Shown: in pieces, positions 41,331 to 51,565 of the stretch
Layout of the letters: every line of letters starts with the position of its first letter
Numbering within the stretch: position 1 is the stretch's first letter
Source of the DNA: M3007 sp964550795
Lineage (GTDB): Bacteria; Bacteroidota; Bacteroidia; Chitinophagales; Saprospiraceae
Reading direction: 5' to 3'
NCBI GenBank assembly: GCA_964550795.1
Contig: CAZKBH010000019.1
Coordinates: 1 to 64,000, forward strand
DNA length: 64,000 nt
Notes under the pieces: model-generated
The model's database searches: none
What the model was told of the DNA's origin: nothing
The model's input: only the letters and a program-made list of their open reading frames with translations
Position numbers and translations under genes: made by a program

Positions 41331-42698
41331 ATGAGCCTTTTTACATCCCGCGCCGTGTTACCAGTTTTTTTAATACTTGCGGCCAACCTGCCGCTCACGG
41401 CTCAACAATCATCTCCCCCATTAGATGCCCTTAAAAAGCGTCATGTTGTCACTGCTGAAACAGCACAGCAATCCATTGTGTTTCAAAACCTTGTACCGGG
41501 CGAAACGTACGGCCTGCTCGTGCCGGGCGGTGAACCTTGCATCGCTCAATGTATGCCCGATGTATCGGTGTTAACGCCGAACACGACCGTGCTTACCTAC
41601 AACCCCGCTACGCACATGTTGAAATTTGTAGCCTCGGCTTCCACGATGGAATTTCAACTCACGTACCCCTGCACCTGGGATCCAGCCGATCCGCCCCGCC
41701 ATTATATCAGTATGATGCGGGTGGGCAACAAGCAAAAATTTGTACCCAACATGGCCGATGCAGTGCTTTCGGTAACTTCCGGCAACGCGGAAGATCTGAT
41801 TAAAGAGGTATTTATCGGCGGAAACTGCTTCGACGTGACCGGGGTGATATACGAGGGTGGCGGTGATCAGATTGGATCTTTTTCGAATGGTCTGACCAAT
41901 GTAGGCTTTGAATCTGGTGTAATTATGGCTACGGGAAGTATCAACATTGCGCCCGGTCCGAATGATTCGGACGGTGCAGGTGGTGGCGGAACGGGCACCC
42001 CGGATGCTGATTTGCAGGGCTTGACCAACGGAGCACTTTTTGACATGGCCAATATTGAGTTCGATTTTACGCCCACGCAAACGCCTCTCACTTTTGAGTT
42101 CGTTTTTGCTTCAGAAGAATATTGCGAATACGTGAATTCGGGGTTTAATGACGTGTTTGGGTTCTTCATTTCCGGACCTGGTATCAATGGCACCGAAAAT
42201 CTGGCTGTAGTGCCAGGCACGAACAATCCGATAACCATCAACACCATCAACCACATTACAAATTCCGGCTTTTATAAACACAATACACCCGATACAGGAG
42301 ACAACTGTGGAACGATTCCACCTGCCACTGGCCCCGGCCCGGTAGAATTGCAATACGATGGTCTAACACGCAAAATGGTGGCTGTGGCCAATGTTATTCC
42401 ATGCTCTACCTACCACATCAAACTCAAAATTGCCGACGTAGGCGATGGGGTTTGGGATTCCGCCGTTTTTTTAAGAGGCGGCTCTTTCGATGGGGGAGGC
42501 AATGCTTCTATTGATTGGTTGGTGAATGGCCAATCCGGCGTGGATGAAGTGGTGGAAGGTTGTGGAACAGTCGAATTGCTCATTGAGCGGATTGGTACTA
42601 GTTCTGCATCGAATCTGCCCGTTTCATTTACCATTACCGGGACTGCTACACAAGGCGCAGACTACGGGCCAATCTCTTCTACTGCTTATTCCTGTTAA
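41331..42698 (+). CDS. Giant adhesin, N-terminal part with choice-of-anchor L domain (frameshifted gene)
   Basis: Signal peptide (MSLFTSRAVLPVFLILAANLPLTAQ), then a choice-of-anchor-L type domain at ~150-390 (GNCFDVTGVIYEGGG, SNGLTNVGFESGVIMATGSI, LTFEFVFASEEYCEYVNSGF, NDVFGFFISGPG) and the beginning of a Calx-beta-like module (VSFTITGTATQGADY). The frame ends in a TAA at 42696-42698, while the continuation of the same module (IPVNIINDLIPEGAETVILTL) is in the +1 frame from ~42685. One inserted base near 42684 reconciles the two. Intact product ~2,500 aa. Confidence 0.8.
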   Translation: MSLFTSRAVLPVFLILAANLPLTAQQSSPPLDALKKRHVVTAETAQQSIVFQNLVPGETYGLLVPGGEPCIAQCMPDVSVLTPNTTVLTYNPATHMLKFVASASTMEFQLTYPCTWDPADPPRHYISMMRVGNKQKFVPNMADAVLSVTSGNAEDLIKEVFIGGNCFDVTGVIYEGGGDQIGSFSNGLTNVGFESGVIMATGSINIAPGPNDSDGAGGGGTGTPDADLQGLTNGALFDMANIEFDFTPTQTPLTFEFVFASEEYCEYVNSGFNDVFGFFISGPGINGTENLAVVPGTNNPITINTINHITNSGFYKHNTPDTGDNCGTIPPATGPGPVELQYDGLTRKMVAVANVIPCSTYHIKLKIADVGDGVWDSAVFLRGGSFDGGGNASIDWLVNGQSGVDEVVEGCGTVELLIERIGTSSASNLPVSFTITGTATQGADYGPISSTAYSC

Positions 42699-45600
42699 TA
42701 TCATCAACGACCTCATTCCGGAGGGCGCAGAAACCGTGATTTTAACCTTGAACAACCCATGTTCCTGCCTTTTCCCGGAAGAAATTCTGACCATAATTGA
42801 CTATGACCCCATTATCCCCCTTGCCGACACCGTGGCTATCTGTGGCCCGGGCGTTGCAACGGTGGGGGTGAATGTTGAAGGCGGCGTTGAGCCTTATACC
42901 TACCAGTGGAATACCGGTGGAAATGACCCTACTATCTCCCCTTTTGTAGGCGCACCCACTACCTACACTGTCACCGTGACGGATGCCTGTGGCAAAACAA
43001 GTACCGCACGTGCAAGGGTCAATATCAATCCGGCTCCCATCGCGCAACTTTTAGGTCCTGCGCCACAAATATGCCCCGGGGAATCCACGACTATCAATGT
43101 CAATTTTACGGGAATTGGGCCTTTTGAAATTTCCTATAGTTTCAACGGCGACCCACAACCACCTTTAACGGATATCACCGATGACCCCTACGCGCTCGTC
43201 GTGAATGAACCAGGTTCCTACCAAATTACGACCGTTGTGGATGGTTTTGGGTGTCCGGGCATCGCCAACGGAACCGTACTCGTTTCGCCCTCAGACCTCG
43301 AATTAACCGGCTTGGCCTCCAATGTACCCTGTGCGGGTTCACCTACGGGGTCCATCAATACGACCGTGACAGGAGGGCAAGGGGTGTATAATTACGCCTG
43401 GCAGGGTCCGGCACCTATTGGCAATCTGCCAGATCCCACGGGCCTGGTGCCCGGTGCCTACATCGTTACCGTCACAGATGCCTTCGGATGCACGGATGAA
43501 CAGGCATTTGCCATCACTGCTCCGCCAGCCCTCGCACCGACTATTTTGGGCGTCCTGGGCGTCAATTGTTTCAGTCCGAACGGAGGAAATATCAACCTCA
43601 ACGTGACGGGTGGAACCCCCAACTATAGTTATATTTGGAACAATGGCTCAAACTTACAGGACCCACAAGGCTTAAGCGGGGGCACCTACACCGTAACCAT
43701 CACGGACAACAACAGCTGCACACAAACGGCTTCCGCCGTAGTCCCAACTGATTTTGCAGCACCTACTGCCGTCAATTCCCCTCCAAACACCATTACCTGC
43801 TTTCTGCCTTCGGTAGTACTTGACGGGACCGGCTCCAGCAACGGCGGCAATTATTCCTACAATTGGGTAGCAAACCCCGGTAATATAGTCAGCGGTGGCA
43901 ACACCCTCAATCCGGTGGTCAATCAGGCTGGCAGCTACACCCTTACGGTGCAAAACATCACCAACGGCTGCACGGCCACGGCCAGCTCCACCGTAGATGC
44001 AAACAATGCGCCTCCGATAGCAGCCGCAGGCCCCAATGCCACACTCACCTGCGCAGCTACCAACGTAACCCTGGATGGCTCAGGCTCTAGTTCAGGGGGG
44101 AATCTCACCTACATGTGGACCGCATCGCCTGGGGGAATTATTTTGGGAGGCTCGACTACACCCAATCCAATCGTCTCAGCCATAGGCACTTACACCTTGG
44201 TGGTAACCAACAACCAGAACGGCTGTACCGCCGCGGATGCTGTTGTAGTCAATGACAACCTTACCCCACCTACAGCGGCCGTGGCGGCTCCGGGGTTGAT
44301 TACCTGCACAGTTAGTGAAGTGACCCTCAACGGGGCCGCTTCATCCCCCGCAGGGATCAGTTTCCAATGGGAAACATCCAATGGCTTTATCGTATCTGGA
44401 CAAAATTCGCCCACTGCGGTCGTGAACGAAGCGGGTGAATATACGCTGGTGGTGACGAACCCCGGCAATGGATGCACGAGTGCACAGACCGTCACCGTAA
44501 ACCAGAACTTCTCAGCGCCCATCGCGGTTGCTACTACGAGCAATAACATTACTTGCGCTATTCTGCAAGCTACGGTAAGCGCGCAGGGTTCGCAGATGGT
44601 ACCGACCGACACTTATGTATGGTCAACCATCAATGGTAATTTTGTTTCCGGTACCAATACACTTACCCCAATCGTAAACGCCCCCGGCACCTACTCCATC
44701 GTCATCACCAACCCGACGAGTATGTGTTCCTCGCAGGCATCCATTGTAGTGCAGGCCGATAACCTGCCACCGGCTGCCAATGCAGGCCCGCCAGCTACCC
44801 TGACTTGCGCCAACACCTCGCTCAGCATTGGGAACCCGCTCGCGCCAACCGGACCGAACCTAAGTTATACCTGGTCGGCATCGCCGGGTAATATTTCAGG
44901 GGGGGGTAACACGCCTACCCCTACGGTTAATCAACCTGGCACCTACAATTTGCTTGTTACGAATAGCGCAAACGGATGTAGCAATACAGCCTCGGTGACG
45001 ATTCCGCAAAACATCATCCCGCCGACGGTAATCGTAGCACCGGGAGGAGAAATCAATTGCACCAGCCCGACGATTCAGCTCAGCGGTCTAGGCTCCAGTA
45101 TTGGACCAACCTTCTCGTACCAATGGACGGCAGCTTCTGGTAATGGCATTGGAGCGGGCGACAATACTTTGACCCCCACCATCACGGCACCAGGCACTTA
45201 CACTTTGGTAGTAACCAATGCCGCCAACGGTTGTACAAGTTCAAGCGCAACCACCGTAAGCATTGACTCGGATGTGCCAATCGCTACGGCTGCACCGCAG
45301 GGGATTTTAACTTGTGCGATACAAACCATCCCGGTAAGTGCCGCGGGGTCCACCACAGGGCCTACGATCATGTACCAATGGGGCACCCAGAATGGTCAAA
45401 TTATTGGCCCCGCTACGGGCGCGCAAATCACCGCCGGGAACCCCGGTCTGTACACGCTGGTAGTAACCAATACCGCCAACAATTGCACGGCTACCACGAC
45501 GGTAGATGTTTTGGAAAACATACTTGCCCCGGTCGCAAATGCGGGAATGGGTGATGTGCTCAATTGCACCGTTCCAGCCATGACCCTAAACGGCGACAGC

Positions 45601-48600
45601 AGCAGCGTTGGGCCACAATTCGGGTATTCTTGGACCGCCATTTCGGGTGGGAATTTTGTGTCTGCGACCAATATCATCAGCCCTCAAGTGAATGAGGCAG
45701 GCGTGTATCAGCTGCTGGTCACCAACGTGACCAATGGTTGTACGGCAATAGATCAGGTGGAAATTGTAGCCGATGACAGTGATCCAGTGGTAGCCCTTTC
45801 GCAACCCCAGCAGTTGAATTGTCTGATTACCCAGGAAGTGATCCAATCCACTGGTTCCTCCACAGGTCCGAATTTTACCTACCAATGGACAGGCCCCGGC
45901 TTGCAGTCGAATCCAACCGCAGTGAACGCGACCATTAACCTGCCAGGCAATTACACACTTGTCATTACAAACTCGGACAATGGCTGCACAACGGAGCAAA
46001 CAGTGCCTGTTACCCAAAACATTCAAGCACCCAATGCAGATGCCGGGCCAAATGTGTTGCTCAACTGTTATAACCCTCAAATGCAAATCGGCGGCACAAA
46101 TAATTCAACCGGCCCGAATTTCACTTACAACTGGATTGATCCGGGCGGCATCATCGCTGGAGGAACGACTCTAACACCAACCGTGGCAGGCGGCGGCACG
46201 TATGCAATTATTGTGACCAACACCACCAACGGCTGTACTGCTACCGATCCGATGATTGTGACGACTGATTTTGAATCGCCGCAAGCCAATGGTGGACCCT
46301 CATTCCAATTAACCTGCATTCAATCAAGCTATACGCTACAGGCTATTGCACCTGTTGGTCCTAACTTTACCTATCAATGGTCAACCATCGGGGGGAGCTT
46401 TTCCTCTCCTACCAATATTCTGAATCCGACGGTGGATGGCGCAGGCGAATACACCCTTTTGGTGACCAATACCACCAACGGTTGCACCTCATCGCCCACG
46501 GTACAAATTACGCAGGCCGCGGATGTGCCAATCGCTGCGGCCAACACAGCGCCTAACCTGACTTGTGCGATTACGGAACTTACGCTGAATGGTACGGGAA
46601 CTAATTTTGGAGTGGGCTATAATGTGCAGTGGATGGCCAGCAATGGCGGCAACATCGTGAGCGGAGCCAACAATACCTTGAATCCAATCATCAATGCTCC
46701 TGGAACGTACACCGTGACGGTGCAAAATCTCTTGAATCAGTGTCAGGCAACCAGCAGTGTGAATGTACTGGCAGACCTCGCACCGCCGCAGATCAACGCA
46801 GGCCCTGAACAAACATTGACCTGCACCGTGGAGAGTCTTAACTTGTTGGGTACCAATGCTTCACCAGGGCAATTTACCTACACTTGGGTTACTCCGGATG
46901 GCAATATCGTCAGTGGCGCGAATACTTTAACGCCGGTAATTGATGCCGTTGGTTACTATGAATTGGAGGCGGTTAGCTTCCAAAATGGTTGCAGCAATGT
47001 CGTCAGTGTAGAAGTGGTTGCCAATCTGGTTGATCCGATTTCAAACATTGCGGCTCCTGCAACTTTGACCTGCGCCATCGAACAAGTGACGCTCAATGCC
47101 GGCGCGAGCAGCACCGGAAATATGACCTACGTGTGGACTACCAGTGGAGGCAACATCGTGAATCAAAGCAACCCCTTGGCAGTTGTGGTCAATGAACCCG
47201 CAGATTACACCTTGTTGATCACGGACAATGTAAACGGATGCACCAGTTCGGCAACGGTGAATGTTCCACAAGACATCCTGAATCCAACTGCCTCCGCCGG
47301 GGCAGACGGTGAACTGACTTGCGCCATTACCACCCTGACCCTCAATGGCTCAGGCTCCAGCAGCAACGGCGATTATTTTTACCAGTGGACCACGTCAAAC
47401 GGTAATATCCTGGTCGGAGCCAACGGCCTTGCACCTGTAGTTACGGCTGGTGGCCTCTACAATCTTGTGGTGACCAACAACACGAACGGCTGTTCCGCAA
47501 CGGATCAGGTGGTGGTAAGCACCAACACCCAGCCGCCCGTAGTAGCCATCGTTTCTCCGGGCGTATTGGGCTGCACCCAACTTTCTGTGCTGCTCAATGG
47601 CAGTGGCTCCGCGATTGGTCCAAATATCATGTATGAATGGACAACCCTTAATGGCAATTTTGTGGGCAACACCAACACCAGTTCCGCAACGGTAAACACG
47701 CAAGGCACCTATACGCTGAATGTGCTGAATACTTCCACCGGCTGCTCGGCTTCACAAACCGTGCAAGTGAGCGACAACACCGTTTTGCCACAGGCCGAAG
47801 CTGGGCCGCCATTTACCCTTACTTGTGCAGTGGACCAAACGACCTTACAAGGCACTGGTTCCACTGGTTCTATTTATGCCTATACTTGGAACACGCAGGG
47901 GGGCAATATCCTTTCGGGCGCCAATTCCCCAAATCCGGTGGTGAATCAACCGGGCACCTACTCCCTTTTGGTGACCAACACGACCACCGGCTGTACCCAA
48001 ACGGATAACGTGCAAATTTTTGTGGAAACCAATGTGCCCACCGATTTTGACTACGCCCTGGAGCCACCTACCTGCAAAGACAACGATGGTATTATTAGTT
48101 TCGGAGCGGTGCAGGGCGGTTTTGGTCCGTATGTGTACTCCATTAATGGCGGTCAGAGCTACGTGTCAAGTTTGGATTTTGCGGGCATCGCACCGGGCGC
48201 GTACGATTTGTTGATTCAGGATGCAAACGGTTGTGCATTTGAGCAGACACTCACCGTTCCACAGGCACCGGATCCAACGATTACCACGGCCCCGCAATTT
48301 GAGATACAACTCGGCGATGAACAGGAGTTGACGGCGTTTTTGGCCCCGGGTTATCCGCTGGCGCTGATTGAGAGCATCGTCTGGACGCCGATGGATGGTT
48401 TGACTTTTGAAGACTCGAGCATTCCAAGCCTGTTGAATCCAACGGCAAAGCCGCTCCAGACCACGGAATATGAGGTTACGATCGTCAGCACAGATGGTTG
48501 TCAAGCTACGGATCGGGTATTGATTAGGGTGGATAATAGTCCGCACATCTACATCCCGAACGTGTTCTCGCCTTGGGAAGAAGATGGCAACAATGACATT

Positions 48601-48840
48601 TTCCTGATTTTCGCGGATGGGGATCAGATTGAAAAAGTGGACATCTTCCAAATCTTTGACCGCTGGGGCGACATGGTGTTCTCGAACCAGAACTTCCAGC
48701 CCAACGATCCAGCCCATGGCTGGGACGGAAGGCACCGGGGCAAATTAATGACCCCGGCTGTGTTTGTTTACTACGCTGAAATTCGCTTAATAGACGGACG
48801 CGTACTCCTTTACAAGGGGGATGTGACCTTGTTGAGATAA
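42526..48840 (+). CDS. Giant adhesin, main part: SprB repeats, 17 tandem Ig-like repeats, CHU_C/T9SS type B C-terminus
   Basis: The first ~50 codons overlap the upstream frame and are artefactual; genuine sequence starts near 42685. Order: end of a Calx-beta-like module, three SprB-type repeats (for example GGTPNYSYIWNNGSNLQDPQ ... GGTYTVTITDNNSC), 17 tandem repeats of ~84 residues each with two cysteines ~50-55 apart (LTC...TYxW...G.YTLVVTN..NGCT), one more SprB repeat, and a gliding-motility CHU_C domain (YIPNVFSPWEEDGNNDIFLI, FDRWGDMVF, GWDGRHRGK). Predicted cell-surface filamentous adhesin exported by T9SS. The protein sequence is dominated by Asn/Thr/Gly/Val. Confidence 0.85.
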   Translation: MANPAWMKWWKVVEQSNCSLSGLVLVLHRICPFHLPLPGLLHKAQTTGQSLLLLIPVNIINDLIPEGAETVILTLNNPCSCLFPEEILTIIDYDPIIPLADTVAICGPGVATVGVNVEGGVEPYTYQWNTGGNDPTISPFVGAPTTYTVTVTDACGKTSTARARVNINPAPIAQLLGPAPQICPGESTTINVNFTGIGPFEISYSFNGDPQPPLTDITDDPYALVVNEPGSYQITTVVDGFGCPGIANGTVLVSPSDLELTGLASNVPCAGSPTGSINTTVTGGQGVYNYAWQGPAPIGNLPDPTGLVPGAYIVTVTDAFGCTDEQAFAITAPPALAPTILGVLGVNCFSPNGGNINLNVTGGTPNYSYIWNNGSNLQDPQGLSGGTYTVTITDNNSCTQTASAVVPTDFAAPTAVNSPPNTITCFLPSVVLDGTGSSNGGNYSYNWVANPGNIVSGGNTLNPVVNQAGSYTLTVQNITNGCTATASSTVDANNAPPIAAAGPNATLTCAATNVTLDGSGSSSGGNLTYMWTASPGGIILGGSTTPNPIVSAIGTYTLVVTNNQNGCTAADAVVVNDNLTPPTAAVAAPGLITCTVSEVTLNGAASSPAGISFQWETSNGFIVSGQNSPTAVVNEAGEYTLVVTNPGNGCTSAQTVTVNQNFSAPIAVATTSNNITCAILQATVSAQGSQMVPTDTYVWSTINGNFVSGTNTLTPIVNAPGTYSIVITNPTSMCSSQASIVVQADNLPPAANAGPPATLTCANTSLSIGNPLAPTGPNLSYTWSASPGNISGGGNTPTPTVNQPGTYNLLVTNSANGCSNTASVTIPQNIIPPTVIVAPGGEINCTSPTIQLSGLGSSIGPTFSYQWTAASGNGIGAGDNTLTPTITAPGTYTLVVTNAANGCTSSSATTVSIDSDVPIATAAPQGILTCAIQTIPVSAAGSTTGPTIMYQWGTQNGQIIGPATGAQITAGNPGLYTLVVTNTANNCTATTTVDVLENILAPVANAGMGDVLNCTVPAMTLNGDSSSVGPQFGYSWTAISGGNFVSATNIISPQVNEAGVYQLLVTNVTNGCTAIDQVEIVADDSDPVVALSQPQQLNCLITQEVIQSTGSSTGPNFTYQWTGPGLQSNPTAVNATINLPGNYTLVITNSDNGCTTEQTVPVTQNIQAPNADAGPNVLLNCYNPQMQIGGTNNSTGPNFTYNWIDPGGIIAGGTTLTPTVAGGGTYAIIVTNTTNGCTATDPMIVTTDFESPQANGGPSFQLTCIQSSYTLQAIAPVGPNFTYQWSTIGGSFSSPTNILNPTVDGAGEYTLLVTNTTNGCTSSPTVQITQAADVPIAAANTAPNLTCAITELTLNGTGTNFGVGYNVQWMASNGGNIVSGANNTLNPIINAPGTYTVTVQNLLNQCQATSSVNVLADLAPPQINAGPEQTLTCTVESLNLLGTNASPGQFTYTWVTPDGNIVSGANTLTPVIDAVGYYELEAVSFQNGCSNVVSVEVVANLVDPISNIAAPATLTCAIEQVTLNAGASSTGNMTYVWTTSGGNIVNQSNPLAVVVNEPADYTLLITDNVNGCTSSATVNVPQDILNPTASAGADGELTCAITTLTLNGSGSSSNGDYFYQWTTSNGNILVGANGLAPVVTAGGLYNLVVTNNTNGCSATDQVVVSTNTQPPVVAIVSPGVLGCTQLSVLLNGSGSAIGPNIMYEWTTLNGNFVGNTNTSSATVNTQGTYTLNVLNTSTGCSASQTVQVSDNTVLPQAEAGPPFTLTCAVDQTTLQGTGSTGSIYAYTWNTQGGNILSGANSPNPVVNQPGTYSLLVTNTTTGCTQTDNVQIFVETNVPTDFDYALEPPTCKDNDGIISFGAVQGGFGPYVYSINGGQSYVSSLDFAGIAPGAYDLLIQDANGCAFEQTLTVPQAPDPTITTAPQFEIQLGDEQELTAFLAPGYPLALIESIVWTPMDGLTFEDSSIPSLLNPTAKPLQTTEYEVTIVSTDGCQATDRVLIRVDNSPHIYIPNVFSPWEEDGNNDIFLIFADGDQIEKVDIFQIFDRWGDMVFSNQNFQPNDPAHGWDGRHRGKLMTPAVFVYYAEIRLIDGRVLLYKGDVTLLR

Positions 48841-48875
48841 GCCCGCTCACTTAAAGACAGTTTCTTAGCAGAAAT

Positions 48876-48916
48876 AAAAAGCCGCGGCCTCAGAAATTGG
48901 GGTCGCGGCTTTTTTA
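48876..48916 (+). terminator. Rho-independent terminator after the adhesin
   Basis: AAAAAGCCGCGGCC (48876-48889) pairs with the complementary GG.CGCGGCTTTTT (48901-48915) and ends in six Ts, 36 nt after the adhesin stop. Confidence 0.85.
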
Positions 48917-48959
48917 CAAATAAACCAAAGCGGTTTAAGCGATGCAAAGCATAGGTGCC

Positions 48960-49004
48960 AATCGAACCAATCGTTCCAATCGTTCCAATCGAACCAATTG
49001 AACT
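48960..49004 (+). repeat. Array of five 9-nt words (AATCGAACC / AATCGTTCC)
   Basis: Word order: AATCGAACC, AATCGTTCC, AATCGTTCC, AATCGAACC, AATTGAACT. The last word touches the TAG stop of the DUF2141 gene (49003-49005). Same design principle as the 7-nt word arrays, with a different word length. Confidence 0.6.
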
Positions 49005-49410
49005 ACCATTTCTCCATCCGAATGCTGATCGAGCTGCCTGTGCTACTGAGGTTGAACACCGTTTCTGTCCAGCTGGGCGCGCGGAATTTCGGACGGGCGT
49101 TGTTTGAAAAACCATAGGGTTCGTTGGGAATACCGGCCCAATTGGTATCGAGCTGGCCGTTGCCATTCACATCGTGAAAAGAACTGATGGCGTAGCGCCC
49201 CGGTGGCAGATTGTCCAGCGAGACACGCATTGTACCTTTTTGGGTAACGGGCACGATTTTTTTAACAATGGCTTTTTCAGGTGCCAAAAAGCCTTCGGAA
49301 CGATCATAAACGGCCACATATACGCTGCCTTTTGCTTCGCGCAGGTTGGTAAATTCTATTTGGAGGCCGGGTTCGGAGAACAGCGGTAAAAGCCAAAACA
49401 ACAGGATCAT
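49003..49410 (-). CDS. DUF2141 family exported protein
   Basis: 135 aa from the ATG at 49410; the TTG at 49437 adds nine unconserved residues. A short signal peptide is followed by the DUF2141 beta-sandwich: LQIEFTNLREAKGSVYVAVY, then LDNLPPGRYAISSFHDVNGN with the DVNGNGQLDTNWAGIPNEPY motif that may bind calcium, and FSNNARPKFRAPSW. Small periplasmic or surface protein of unknown function. Convergent with the adhesin gene. Confidence 0.85.
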   Translation of the reverse strand: MILLFWLLPLFSEPGLQIEFTNLREAKGSVYVAVYDRSEGFLAPEKAIVKKIVPVTQKGTMRVSLDNLPPGRYAISSFHDVNGNGQLDTNWAGIPNEPYGFSNNARPKFRAPSWTETVFNLSSTGSSISIRMEKW

Positions 49411-49485
49411 AGGAGGAATGTTTGAGTGTTTGAACAAAGGCAGGGGAATTAAGTTTGGCTGAAATTCACCGGGTGACTCGTGCGT

Positions 49486-49518
49486 AGAAGTGACACTTTT
49501 TAAAAAAGTGTCACTTCT
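49486..49518. terminator. Perfect palindrome GAAGTGACAC/GTGTCACTTC
   Basis: A 33-nt almost perfect palindrome (AGAAGTGACACTTTT and its inverse). It lies upstream of the DUF2141 and bipA genes, in the divergent gap, so it is more likely a dispersed palindrome or operator than a terminator. Confidence 0.4.
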
Positions 49519-49704
49519 TTAAACTTCGGCATGCGATGTATGCAGTGAACTGTTGCTCATTTTTCAAGCACAGCAACGAAAAACCACAAAAATAAAATTT
49601 TGAAAACTGCCATTTTTTGGGCCTTTTCCCAAACATTGCCTGCGCTTCGCCTATTATTAACAAATACTTACCCGCCCGTCTTTTTTTTCTGGAATAAAAA
49701 AGCC

Positions 49705-49712
49705 TACTTTTG
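49705..49712 (+). promoter_or_regulatory. -7 promoter box (TACTTTTG) of bipA
   Basis: A perfect TAnnTTTG match ~159 nt before the bipA ATG at 49871, implying an unusually long 5' UTR (~150 nt) that could hold post-transcriptional control. No recognised riboswitch. Confidence 0.5.
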
Positions 49713-49870
49713 CGACCCGTTTGGGGAGCCTGCGTTTTTGCCGAAAATTTGGATGTTTAATGTGTTTTTTGATAAAAATTCTTCATTCAAGGCAAAAATC
49801 CACTTCGTTCCAAACATCATTTTTAAAAACGGCGATTTTCAAATCGTCTTTGATCATCATTTAGTTTTCC

Positions 49871-51565
49871 ATGAAGAACATTCGCAACGTCGCAATCATC
49901 GCCCACGTAGACCACGGTAAGACTACCCTGGTTGACAAAATGATCCTCGCTTCTCAGATCTTCAAGGAGCACGAGATGACTGGCGACCTGATGCTTGATA
50001 ACAACGATTTGGAGCGTGAGCGTGGCATCACCATCCTCTCCAAAAACGTTTCTATTAATTTTAAAGGAATCAAAATCAACGTCATTGACACCCCTGGTCA
50101 CGCCGATTTCGGTGGTGAAGTAGAGCGCGTGCTCAATATGGCCGACGGGGTGCTCCTGTTGGTGGACGCTTTTGAAGGTCCCATGCCACAAACCCGTTTT
50201 GTGTTGCAAAAAGCCCTCGAAATGGGCAAAAAACCCATCGTTGTCATCAATAAAGTGGACAAACCGAACTGCAACCCGGATTGGGCGCACGAACAGGTGT
50301 TCGACTTGATGCACTCCCTGGGCGCTACCGAAGAGCAACTTGATTTCCCGGTCGTATTCGGTTCAGCCAAAAACGGCTGGATGGCGCACGATTGGAAAAA
50401 CCCTGCCACCGACATCGTGGTTCTGCTCGAAGACATCGTAAAATACATTCCTGAACCTAAAATTGCCGAAGGCAACACCCAAATGTTGGTGACTTCCCTC
50501 GACTTCTCGACCTTCATCGGGCGGATCGCGGTAGGACGTTTGTTGCGCGGCAAATTGGTGGCCAACCAGCCCGTCACACTTTGCAAAAAAGACGGACGGA
50601 TGCTGAAGCACCGCATCAAACAATTGTTTGTGTTTGATGGCCTTGCCAAAAAAGAAGTAAAAGAAGTAGAGCCAGGCGACATCTGCGCAGTAGTGGGTGT
50701 GGACGGATTTGAAATTGGAGATACCATCGCTGATTTTGAAAATCCAGAGGCACTCGCACCGATCTCGATTGATGAGCCGACCATGTCTATGCTTTTCACC
50801 ATCAACGATTCTCCGTTTTTTGGTCAGGAAGGCAAATTTGTAACCAGCCGCCACGTTCGGGAGCGTTTGGAGAAAGAATTGGAGAAAAACCTCGCGATGC
50901 GCATGGAAGATACGGCCTCTGCCGATTCGTTCATGGTGTTTGGTCGCGGCGTTTTGCACCTTTCTATCCTGATCGAGACCATGCGCCGCGAAGGCTACGA
51001 ACTTCAGATCGGGCAGCCACGCGTAATCGTCAAAACGATCAACGGCCAAAAGTGTGAACCCATCGAGGAACTCACCATTGACGTACCAGAAACTACCAGC
51101 GGCAAGTGTATCGAATTGGTCACCCGCCGTAAAGGGGTGATGAACAGCATGGAGCCTAAGGGCGATCGTTTCCTCCTTCGTTTTGAAATCCCGGCCCGCG
51201 GCATCATCGGCCTGCGTTCCAATATCCTTACTGCCACCCAGGGCGAAGCTATTATGACCCACCGTTTTGTGGGCTACGAACCTTGGCGCGGCGAAATCGG
51301 TGGTCGCCAAAACGGCTCCCTGATTTCCATGGAAACGGGCAATGCCTTTGCTTATTCGCTCGACAACCTGCAAGACCGCGGCACTTTTTTCATCGAACCA
51401 GGGGAAGAAGTGTATGAAGGCCAGGTAATCGGCGAAAACAACCGCCCGAATGATTTGGTCATCAACGTGACCAAAAGTAAAAAACTCACCAACCACCGTG
51501 CATCTGGTGCAGACGACAAAACGTCTTTGCCACCAGCCCAACGCTTCACCCTGGAAGAGGCATAG
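49871..51565 (+). CDS. bipA: Translational GTPase BipA/TypA, truncated by an in-frame TAG
   Basis: 564 aa to a TAG at 51563-51565. EF-G-like GTPase: AHVDHGKTTLVDKM (P-loop), RERGITI (switch I), DTPGHADFGGEVER (switch II), NKVDKPN (G4), then the EF-G-like and BipA C-terminal domains (FGRGVLHLSILIETMRREGYE). After the TAG the same frame continues for 38 codons to a TAA at 51680-51682, encoding EDLQEDEYVELTPKSIRLRK then VYLKENERKK, which is the normal BipA ending. Without the stop the protein would be 603 aa, the usual family length. Sequencing error, true nonsense mutation or readthrough are all possible. Confidence 0.93.
   Translation: MKNIRNVAIIAHVDHGKTTLVDKMILASQIFKEHEMTGDLMLDNNDLERERGITILSKNVSINFKGIKINVIDTPGHADFGGEVERVLNMADGVLLLVDAFEGPMPQTRFVLQKALEMGKKPIVVINKVDKPNCNPDWAHEQVFDLMHSLGATEEQLDFPVVFGSAKNGWMAHDWKNPATDIVVLLEDIVKYIPEPKIAEGNTQMLVTSLDFSTFIGRIAVGRLLRGKLVANQPVTLCKKDGRMLKHRIKQLFVFDGLAKKEVKEVEPGDICAVVGVDGFEIGDTIADFENPEALAPISIDEPTMSMLFTINDSPFFGQEGKFVTSRHVRERLEKELEKNLAMRMEDTASADSFMVFGRGVLHLSILIETMRREGYELQIGQPRVIVKTINGQKCEPIEELTIDVPETTSGKCIELVTRRKGVMNSMEPKGDRFLLRFEIPARGIIGLRSNILTATQGEAIMTHRFVGYEPWRGEIGGRQNGSLISMETGNAFAYSLDNLQDRGTFFIEPGEEVYEGQVIGENNRPNDLVINVTKSKKLTNHRASGADDKTSLPPAQRFTLEEA

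Noticed and set aside
51563..51565. UAG used as a sense codon in this organism
   Set aside because: Several other genes end normally in TAG (e.g. at 186-188, 12603-12605, 24295-24297, 31659-31661), so a general reassignment is unlikely.
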